Below are positions 55,885-64,000 of a stretch of 64,000 nt of DNA, one piece after another. The translations under genes and the position numbers were made by a program. The stretch is from positions 65,552,937-65,616,936 of the forward strand of contig JALGQZ010000001.1 of assembly GCA_023105745.1 (NCBI GenBank), written 5' to 3'. The DNA is from Austropuccinia psidii (Eukaryota > Basidiomycota > Pucciniomycetes > Pucciniales > Sphaerophragmiaceae). The notes beneath the pieces were generated by a model. The model saw nothing but the letters and a program-made list of their open reading frames with translations. It ran no database searches and was not told the DNA's origin. Within the stretch, counting starts at the first letter, position 1. Every line of letters begins with the position of its first letter.

Positions 55885-56121
55885 TCAAACTCTTGAGGTA
55901 ATTGGGCCAGGCATGTCTGGATACAATGAATGGAGCTCCTTGAAAGGTTCTGATGAGCTGGTAAGGCTGGAAGCTGGTTCAAAAGCTATTCTTTCTGGGT
56001 CTTCACTGAATTCTTTCCACTCTACTAGATACCATAATTTACCTCTTTTGAGTTTTGAGCCCAGAATATGCGCCACTTTCCATTCTTCTTGCTCTTGCAA
56101 TATGACTGGTGGGGGTGGCAA
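55885..56121 (-). pseudogene. pol: Copy C chromodomain
   Basis: EWKVAHILGSKLKRGKLWYL, VEWKEFSEDPERIAFEPASS and HSLYPDMPGP. Compared with B, the conserved W of SWEP is Phe and G of W-x-G-F is Glu, so methyl-lysine binding is doubtful. Confidence 0.8.
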
Positions 56122-56199
56122 TTGATGTCAATTTGGAATAGCTGATTTATTCACTGGTTGTACTAAGGAGACATGAAAGACAGGGTGAACTGACTTTCA

Positions 56200-57465
56200 T
56201 TGTTGAGGCAACTTGAGGTGATATGCATGGCTTCCAATCTTAAGAACTTCAAAGGGTTGCAGCCATTTTTCTGAAAGTCTCTTGGTGGGTCTTGTAGTCT
56301 TGATGTTCTTGGAAGTTAGCCATACCTTATCCCCAGGTTGGAAATCAGGTGGAATTCTCCTATTTCTATCTGCATACTTCTTGAATCTTCTTATTGTTGA
56401 CTCCTATTCTTCTTTGAAAACTTGCGGTACTGATTGGAGTTTTGTTGACAACTTTCCAGCAGGTGAGCTTTGAGAAATATGGATTAAGTCAAAGTTGGGA
56501 TTTCTTCCATAAATGGTGAAAAAGGGTGATTGCTTTGTTGATAATTTTTCTGCATTATTATAGGAAAATTCAGCAAGAGGGAGGAAGGTGTTCCGGTCAT
56601 CTTGATGGCAACAGAAATACATCCAAGGATACTGTTCTAGAATATGATTTACGCTCTCTGTCTATCAATCTGTTTCAGGATGAAAGGAAGTTGAAAGCTC
56701 ACTTGATATATTGAGCTGATGACATAATTGAGTCCAAAATGTTCAAACAAACAAAGAACCTCTATCACTAATAAAACTGGCTGGAAGACCATGTTGGGAA
56801 AAGACATGGTTAATGAAAATTTGAGCAAAGTCCAGGGAAGTAATTGTTTCATAAGGTGGAATGAAGATTGCCGTTTTTGAGAACCTGTCCACAACTACTA
56901 ATATTGAATCAAAGCTGTTTGACAAGGGCAATTAAGTGATAAAGTCCATTGATCCAGAATTACAAGGACCAGATTGAATTTAAAGAGGATTGAGTAATCC
57001 AAACTTCTTATGGTAAATTTTCTTGTTTCTTGAACATTGCTGACATGAGGACACATTTTCCTTAATGAATTGATTCATGCCAACCCAAAAAAAATCCCTC
57101 TTGATGACCTTGAGGGTCTTTTCCTGGCCAGGGTGGCCAGCCAATGGTGGGTCATGACTCCTTTGAAGAAGATTGAGTTGGATTTCTTCATTGCTTGGAA
57201 CTACCACTCTATCTTTGAATAACAATAATCTGGCTTGAGGTTCAAGAGAAAAATCTAGAATTGATTCACCTCTTGCTAAGTGCTTGAGCTTTTCTTTATA
57301 GTCTCTGTATTGACATACTTCTTTTTGGATTTGGTCAACTAAATCTCGGAAAAGTTTAACTTTGATTGCGAAGAATCTTGACTCTTGAGTTACATCTTGC
57401 TTGTTTACTTGATTAAAACTTTGAGGATTCTTGCTGATGAAATCCACCCCCCTCTCTGGGTACAC
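56200..57465 (-). pseudogene. pol: Copy C integrase
   Basis: The zinc finger is complete here: RSHDPPLAGHPGQEKTLKVI and SSCQQCSRNKKI (two His, C-x2-C). Core pieces are SILVVVDRFSKTAIFIPPYE and [13 protein letters not shown] (56743-56931). The Glu region is shifted out of frame. The tail includes EFSYNNAEKLSTKQSPFFTI (56404-56622). A stop near 56935 removes the first core Asp from this frame. Confidence 0.8.
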
Positions 57466-58700
57466 CTCCTCTCAATGTGATAAGGCATCCGTTAGAGTGG
57501 CCAGCCCGCCTGAGTGGTAGATAATAGTGAAATTAAACTCAGAAATAAATTCAGCCCAATGGGCCTGATGACAATTAAGGACTTTGCAAGACATGAAACA
57601 CTGAAGGGAAGAGTGGTCTTTCAAGACCTCAAAGGAATTGGAAATAGAAAGAAGAAAAGCTTTCCAGCACTTGAGAGCCCAAACTATGCCAAGCAGTTCC
57701 TTGTCATGAATTTCATAGTTGAGCCCAGCTAGGAGAAGCTTGCGACTATCAAATGCAATGGGATGCTTTCCCCAGTCATTCACCTGACTCAGTACAGAAC
57801 CCAAGGAATAATCAGAAGCATCAGTCTCTACAATGGTTGGTAGAGAAGGATTGGAATGAGAAAGGATAGAAGCAGCAGTGGATGCTTCTTTGAGTATTTG
57901 AAACTGACTAAGAGCTTCCTCATGGAAGATAAAAGTAGAGTCTGTTTTGAGAAGGGAAGTGAGAGCAGTGATTTTGTTGGAGTAATTTTTAATGAAATGA
58001 CAATATAAATTGGAAAAGCCAAGAAAAGATTGAAGAGCTTTGATGTTCTTGGGCTGAGGCCAATTGAGGGTTTGCTGAAATTTTGAAGAATCCATCTTGA
58101 GGCCATCACTTCAAACAACATAGCCCAAGTATTTCACACTTGCACCAAGGAAGACACACTTGGAGCCTTTGGCAAACACATTATTGTCCCTCAGTCTTTG
58201 CAGGACAAAGGCCACATGTTTGACATGTTCCTCCTCAGAACTAGAAAAGGCCATACTATCATCCAAAGAACCTACAACAAAAATATCCCAGAAATCTGCA
58301 AAGATATGATTCACAAGATTCTAAAAAGAAGCAGGAGCATTGGCAAGGCCAAATGGCATAACCAAACACTTTTAGCTACCATATTTGGCTCTAAAGGCAG
58401 TTAAGTGCTCATCCCCCTCTTTGATTCTCAAGAGATTATATGAGCTACACAGATCTATCTTGAAGAAGATAGTGGCACCGTTGAATACAGTAAGAAGCTG
58501 GTTCATAGGAGGAACAGGATACCTGTTCTTCCTAGTGACAGCATTGAGTTTGGGGTATTCAACACATAAACAAAGACCTCCATCCTTTTTCTTGACAAAA
58601 GGGACAGGTTCTCCTGTTGAAAAAGGAGCTTGGCCTTATGAAACCTTTCTCTACATTATCTGAAATTTAGGCCCACAGTGTTTCTGACTCTTGATTTGAT
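57466..58700 (-). pseudogene. pol: Copy C reverse transcriptase and RNase H
   Basis: The 207-residue frame 57472-58095 holds an almost textbook Gypsy RNase H: VETDASDYSLGSVLSQVNDW, EIHDKELLGIVWALKCWKAF, LKDHSSLQ and LTDALSH, keeping D, E, D and D. The RT part (58111-58663) has lost its catalytic Tyr: VVGSLDDSMAFSS (about 58240-58270) stands where B has VLVYLDDIMVFSS. Frameshifts and stops occur near 58100 and 58320. Confidence 0.8.
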
Positions 58701-59480
58701 AATTAGTAAATAAAACGAACTGGAGGTAGAAGACCCTCTAGTTTGATATGATGATCACAGGCGCAGTGTGGAGGAGGTGACTCTGCTTTCAAATTGGAGA
58801 ATACATCCAAATATTGGTGATAAGCAGGAGGGACTATCTTCAAAACAGTTTCAATTTCTTCTGGATCTTCCTCCTCATCCCACTTCCCCTCCAGGGAGGC
58901 ATGAAAAGATAAAGGAGGAAGGTCCATATCCCCTTGAAAGAGATGAAGTGAAGATATAGCAACATCTTCTCCAATATCTTTTATCTCTTTGAAGACCTCA
59001 TCTCTTGTTTTAAGTAATGCAAGAGATGGAATGATGGAAGGGATATGGACAGAAGAAGGAAGGGAAGGTGTCTTAAGCTCACCAACCAGAGCCATGTTGT
59101 TGACAGAAGTGGCCAAGGCATTACTAGCAGAAGGTTTAATTCAACCAGAATCCTTATGACTAGAATCATAGGTGATCAGTCCATTTTTCCAATCAATGAT
59201 AGGATTAAAATGGTAGAGGAAATCATAGCCCAATATCAAGTCTTCTCCCTTGGGTGAAACTATGATAGAAAAGTCCCATTCACAGCTTGGGAAGCAAGGC
59301 AAGTCAACTACCCACTTGGTACAATGGGTGATAAACAAAAGGAGGGGACTTATTTGGAGCCAGAATTTAAAGAGGAATCTTTTCAGGGAGCTCTGACATA
59401 GTCAATGAGCACTTGCGAACAAAATTCTTTGCAAGAAAAGAGTTTGTAGAATCAGAATGAACAAGAATACTATAAAAAAT
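58701..59480 (-). pseudogene. pol: Copy C protease and RT start
   Basis: GEDLILGYDFLYHFNPIIDW matches B's protease tail. The active-site loop near 59440-59470 reads LVHSDSTNSF against LIDSGATDSF in B, so both the catalytic Asp and the Gly are lost. The leftward part VPPAYHQYLDVFSNLKAESP leads into RT. Confidence 0.75.
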
Positions 59481-59591
59481 ATCAGAGACATGTGAAAAAA
59501 TAAGAAACTTTACAGATTTCTTGACACTAGTATTCAGAGTGCACAATTGTGCTCTTGAAGGAAATAAATGAGAACAACTGAACAGATCATG

Positions 59592-61779
59592 TGTAAGGTT
59601 TGTCTATGAAACTCTTGATAATAGTACCAAAATCAAGAGGACTATGACTGTCCTCAGTAGAAATATATAATATAACAAAATATTATAACCAAAAATTTAA
59701 ATATAATTATTAAAAATAATTGTAAAAATAAATAAAATTAATTATTATTATAAAAATATAATAATAATAAAAAATAATAATTATAATAAATTATAATTGT
59801 TCTATTATTGTTATAGTCACTGACAGTTATAACAATAAGCAGTGTAAAGCTCTTAATGAGACAATTACACATGGAAAATATGAATATTAACCACTTATAA
59901 ATAATATAAATATTATTTATAAAAGAACTAAACACACACTGTGCAGAAATAATTCTTATAGAATAAAAATTCAATATAAGAAAACTAATACTAGATAAAA
60001 AAAGATATAGAACTTTACAGAAAACTTACTTAAAATATTTATTGAATACAACAAGTCAAACAACAACAGTTATTATATTAAATAATAATTATAAGTTAAA
60101 AACACGCCTAACATCAATGATTTTAAAGATAAAAAAACTTTTTATAATAAAAATTAAGATTAAAGAGATTTTAAGAGGAATTTGTGGACTTTTAAAAGAT
60201 ATTTAAGATGATTTAATTTTATATAATAAAATATATTATTGGTGATTACAACAATAATCTAAATTCTATGATTTCAATTCTTTAATTATAATTAATAAAT
60301 AATAAAATAACTTAAGAATTACTACAATAATAAGATTTTTTATTTAATAAAACTTTGCCCTTTTAAATTTCTAATGTGACTGGTTTGATAATGAATGATG
60401 GACAAAAACAGTGATGAAAAGACTCTTTTTATGTCTTCAGAGCAGCTCTCATGATTCATAATGGATATAGAGGGCGTGCTCAGGTCAAAACTGAAAAACC
60501 TGCTTAAAAAGAAAGTTCTTAACTTAAGATAACTTAATTTTAATTCCAATTTAAAGTTACCAGGGTTATTCTCAACTCCATGTAGCCTTAATCCTCATTT
60601 AAACTAATTATTTTAAATTTTTAATATAAATAAACTTATTTATATTAAAGTTCATCACATGAGCAACTTAAAAATAGAGTTTCAAGAAGAAATCTCTTAA
60701 ACTTAATTTTTAATTAATTTTTAAAGAAATTATAATTTTCTTTGACCTTTAATTAAAAGAGTAAATTTCCAGGCTAATTACCCAGGAAATTTATTTATAA
60801 ATAATACTTAAAATTTAATTTATATGTAGATAATATTGAATTGTAAGCTGTGTGAAGTTTACAAGCAAATCCTTTAAGAATTGGATTTTTAATGAATTTT
60901 TGAAGTTATTGCTATTTTGCCACGTAAAATAGCAATACACAGAAAACCTTAAGTTTTGATAAGGTTTTAATGCTTTTAACCTTAAAGTTGTAAGCTTATT
61001 TGAGCTTCTTAACCTTAATTAAGCTTTGGAAGTTCTTAAAACCTTGAATTCAAGCCTGCATATTGGGATTTACCCTCTGGCAGCTTGAAATTCCTGTCTA
61101 AATTTGGATAAAACCAGTTTAAACTTTAATGTTGGATCAAAGTCTAATCTTAAAGTTGAAATAAGGTTGAAAATCCTACAATACAGGTGGACAACCTTAA
61201 TTTAATCCTTGAAGATCCAAAAAGTTGGGTACCCAGCTCTATTTGGTCTTTTTCCTTTGTCCCACCTTTTTGCATGAATTTTGCCCTTTTATTTATTTAA
61301 AGCCATACTATGGCCCTAAACCCTTTTAAATTGAGCTCACGCAGGACTTACATTCTGTATGGCAAATCATTAGCCAATTCAGTAAATATACAACATACCT
61401 CAATTTTAACTAAAATTTTGGTAAGTTTTCATAAACCTTGTGCAACTTTAAACTTAAGCTTATTTAACCTTAAATTTAACAATTTTAAAAAAATGTTAAA
61501 AAAGTTACATTAGTACTGTGAGATTCTTAGATCTTCTAATAACATAAGAAATAAGTGTTTTTGGGTATAACACCTTATGAATGTACCCTAGGTTATTTTT
61601 GGTGTAGAATCCAAAAATGACATAATATCTAGAACTTTGTTTATCCAAAAAAAGTTATACTTATTTTTTGTTATTTTTTATTTTAAATTCAATTAAAAAG
61701 TCTATTCAAGACAAATTTAAATGTGTATAAAGTTATTTGTGGCCTTATGGGTATGTTATACATACCTCACAGGCTCACA
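59592..61779 (-). mobile_element. Family D 3' LTR (long, AT-rich)
   Basis: 2,188 bp, beginning TGTAAGGTTTG and ending AGGCTCACA. Extremely AT-rich between 59680 and 60340. Homologous at both ends to the inverted solo LTR 35949-37873 but longer by about 260 bp. Confidence 0.8.
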
Positions 61780-61802
61780 TTCCCTACCACCAAAAAAAAT
61801 TT
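61780..61802 (-). promoter_or_regulatory. Family D polypurine tract
   Basis: The minus strand reads TTTTTTTTGGTGGTAGGGAA next to the LTR start TGTGAGCC. The same arrangement is found in D2 at 49344-49362. Confidence 0.7.
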
Positions 61803-61876
61803 TACCACAATTTTTCCTTTGTAGTATACCCCCAAGTTATTTTGGGGGGGTATAATCCATTTTCCAACCTCTCTAC

Positions 61877-62572
61877 CTATACTTTTCTAAGTATGTAAAG
61901 CACACAATTCAAACTTAATTGAGGAATTGGTCTTCTCTCATGTCTGAATCTTCTGAGAAACTTCTGGGAATCAGGTATTTTGCTTTCTACAATCCATTCA
62001 TCTTCATGTTGTGGATTTTTATACCTGACTAAGTATTCTCTTTCATTTTTTCCCCTAAGTCTTCTTTCTTTCAAGACTTTTAGTACCTTTTTCTCCTCAC
62101 TTTGATCTAGTGGAGGTACTTCTAAGGGTGTTTCATTTCTCAAAGGAAATAATTCCTTATCACTTGAAGTGTAATGCTTTACTAGACTGACAGGGAATGT
62201 TGGATGTTTGTTTTCCAGCTCTCCTGAAAGTTCTACCTGTACTGCATTTGTCCCATGAAGGGCTTTAATAATAAATGGTCCTGCAAAGGAATCTTTTAAT
62301 TTCTTTGGGCCTTTATTGTCATGAAAGTTCAAGGTTGAAACTAGTATCAAGTCCCCTACTTTGAGTTCTGGGGTCTTATGACTTTTATCCCATTTCTGTT
62401 TAGCATAATCAAAGGCGTCATTCATGCTTTGATTTGCATGATGTCTTACTTTATCAAGCAATAACTTAAAGCTTGAGGCAGTTGGATGAATATCAATCAG
62501 ATCTTTTTTCAAAGTATCAATTGGAAGTTTGGGGTTCCATCCTTTTTCCAACATTGCAGGAGTTTTGCCTGT
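61877..62572 (-). pseudogene. pol: D1 integrase C-terminus and chromodomain-like tail
   Basis: A 225-residue open frame with MLEKGWNPKLPIDTLKKDL, DYAKQKWDKSHKTPELKVGD, KLKDSFAGPFIIKALHGTNA, HPTFPVSLVKHY and a terminal module VLKERRLRGKNEREYLVRYK, NPQHEDEWIVESKIPDSQKF, which looks like a chromodomain-type end. It is separated from the integrase core only by a TAA at about 62571-62573. Confidence 0.8.
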
Positions 62573-63277
62573 TTAAGCATGGATGGAGGTCTTGTAGGCT
62601 AATTCCACTGCTGGTATAAGAGTACACCAATCATGGGTAAAGCCATCAGAATCTTTGAGCTCCAGCCCATAAGCACAAAATCTTCTGATCATGTCCTCAA
62701 GGGTTTGAATCATTCTTTCTTCCAGCCCATCTGTTTGTGGATGGTAGGCTGTTGAGAATGATAGTCTTGTACCCAAAAGCTTATGTAAATTAGTCCATAA
62801 GGCTGATGTAAATCTTGGGTCTCTGTCACTAATGATTTTTTTAAAGATACCAGTATAGGATATTACTCTATTCCAGATCAAAGGAGCTGTATCCATTGCT
62901 GTTTCATCTTTGTGACATGGTAAAAAGATTGGTTTTTTGCTATATCTGTCCACAATAACAAGACATGCATTGTAACTTTTATCACCTGCAGGTGGTAAGG
63001 CAGTTACCCAATCCATGTGAACCACTTCCCATGGGGTACTTGGTTCTTGAATATGGATCATTAAACCAAGTCTTTTACCAGTAGCTTTATTGGCTTTCTG
63101 GCATCTATCACAACTGTGACGGTACTCAATGACATCTTTTCTCCAAGATGGCCACCAGGCACATGTCTTAATTCTTTCCATAGTTCTGTCTTCAGACAGA
63201 TTTCCAGAATATATGTTATCATGGCATTCTAGTAATATGGTGTTAATTAACATTCTACTACATAGGCCATAACACAT
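62573..63277 (-). pseudogene. pol: D1 integrase zinc-binding domain and catalytic core
   Basis: The core is complete: [20 protein letters not shown] (first Asp), [15 protein letters not shown] (second Asp) and [20 protein letters not shown] (Glu), with 35 residues between the second Asp and the catalytic Glu. In the zinc-binding domain [18 protein letters not shown], the second His (G-H-L in relatives) is Asn, while CDRCQK keeps the Cys pair. Confidence 0.85.
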
Positions 63278-64000
63278 GTGTGTTTAGATCTATGATACAG
63301 TATACCATCAAACAAATGGAATATCCCATTATCATAAGATGTTTTCCAAATATCATCCAGAGAATTAGCCAAGGCTACATCTTTGCAATCTTTGTCAAGT
63401 AGAGAAGTAAGAATATGAAAATTCTTATCTTTCTTATAGCTTTCTCTAACTTCTTCAAAGAATTCTGTTCCAACATCCGTGATATTAATTCCTTCAATTG
63501 GAATTTGAGGTTCTGCACTTGTAGGAACATAAGCAGGGTTATCAGGTGTATTTGGTAATTCCCATCTACTTAGGCCATCAGCATTCTTATGAATATTTCC
63601 GGCTTTATGTACTATGGTCATATTGCCTCTATACTCCTGTATAGCAATCTGCCATCTTAACATGTGTCTGTTTGGAGTTTTCATGTTAAGAAGTAATTTT
63701 ACTGCATTACAGTCAGTAATTACTTCAAACACACTACCATAAATATAGTAATGAAGTTTTTCCAAAGCCCAAACGAGGCAAAGGCACTCCATTTGGCTAG
63801 CTCCATATCTGGCCTCAGTAGGTTTAATTTGTCTTGAAATAAAACAAATGGGACCTTCATAAGGTTTGTCATTGACAAATTGAACCTGATGAAGAGCAGC
63901 TCCTAAGCCTTCACCACATTCATCAATATACAGCTTGAAAGGAAGTTTCCAGTCTGGCATCAATAATAATGGTGCATTGGTCAAGGCATACTTGATTTTC
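63247..64000 (-). pseudogene. pol: D1 RNase H and linker, partial at window edge
   Basis: Open frame reading [89 protein letters not shown], and [10 protein letters not shown], keeping the RNase H acidic residues, then the linker to the integrase. A frameshift near 63255 separates it from the integrase frame. RT lies beyond the window edge. Confidence 0.85.

Larger units (their letters stand above)
52336..59591 (-). mobile_element. Chromovirus copy C (same family as B), 5' part outside
   Basis: Collinear with element B: 3' LTR 52336-53096, polypurine tract, plus-strand antisense gene, chromodomain, integrase, RNase H, RT and protease. It stops at 59591, where family D element D1 is inserted. 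Gag and the 5' LTR would lie beyond the window. The left flank GTATG (52331-52335) is the presumed target duplication. Confidence 0.85.
59592..64000 (-). mobile_element. Family D Ty3/Gypsy element D1 (3' half in window)
   Basis: 3' LTR 59592-61779, polypurine tract, then the integrase/chromodomain and RNase H of pol running minus strand to the window edge. It is inserted in copy C with the presumed duplication TCATG at 59587-59591. This is the best-preserved coding region in the window: about 2.1 kb with one frameshift and one stop. Confidence 0.85.

Noticed and set aside
19083..64000. Any of the Gypsy gag/pol frames as an intact gene
   Set aside because: Each shows stops, frameshifts or missing catalytic residues, so all were called pseudogenes.
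1..64000. tRNA or rRNA genes
   Set aside because: No cloverleaf with A/B box signals or rRNA-like conserved stretch was found by reading; a covariance search was not possible here.

Overview
The window is AT-rich, repeat-saturated eukaryotic DNA. It is very probably from a rust fungus (Pucciniales). The best match I recognise is Austropuccinia psidii, because several of the decayed coding regions belong to protein families that are extremely abundant in that genome. This assignment rests on recall, not on a search. I see no rRNA or tRNA, and no gene I would defend as an intact host gene. Introns, where visible, are short (about 50-120 nt) with GT..AG borders, which is typical of rusts.

Layout. 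1-18 kb is a graveyard of older, non-LTR material. It holds a CACTA (EnSpm) transposase pseudogene on the minus strand (about 0.25-2.66 kb), an uncharacterised rust repeat protein on the plus strand (3.6-5.7 kb), a SNF2-type helicase pseudogene on the minus strand (6.1-8.4 kb), a plus-strand pseudogene of a very abundant rust family with a Zn2Cys6-like N-terminus (11.0-12.2 kb), a 38-40 bp minisatellite ending in a perfect 22-bp palindrome (12.6-13.0 kb), a TET/JBP-like 2OG-Fe(II) oxygenase pseudogene (13.15-14.5 kb), an unrecognised multi-exon gene remnant (15.1-17.3 kb) and a second degenerate G-rich tandem array (18.1-18.7 kb).

19-64 kb is a deeply nested stack of Ty3/Gypsy LTR retrotransposons. 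Family A (LTR about 1.42 kb, termini TGTCAG/CTGACA) forms a tandem LTR-sharing array on the minus strand: truncated internal A1 (19.08-24.85), shared LTR (24.85-26.27), internal A2 (26.27-34.40), 5' LTR (34.40-35.20 continuing at 48.06-48.69). A2 is interrupted by a solo LTR of its own family. Its 5' LTR is split by a complete chromovirus, element B (35,197-48,058, target duplication GATGT). B in turn carries a solo LTR of family D exactly at its polypurine tract and a solo LTR of its own family. Then come a plus-strand D-family remnant (48.7-50.9), a MULE DNA transposon remnant whose transposase start is joined to an OTU protease domain (50.9-52.3), a second chromovirus copy C (52,336-59,591), and a D element (59,592 to the window end) inserted in C.

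The most interesting biology is in the B/C chromovirus family. Both copies carry, between the chromodomain end of pol and the 3' LTR, a separate spliced gene on the opposite strand. In copy B its product has six cysteines spaced exactly like a fungal Zn2Cys6 (GAL4-type) zinc cluster. The same family has a candidate self-priming site: the bases next to its 5' LTR are complementary to a segment inside its own LTR, as in Tf1/sushi elements. All element genes visible here are damaged, so function would have to be tested on better copies elsewhere in the genome.
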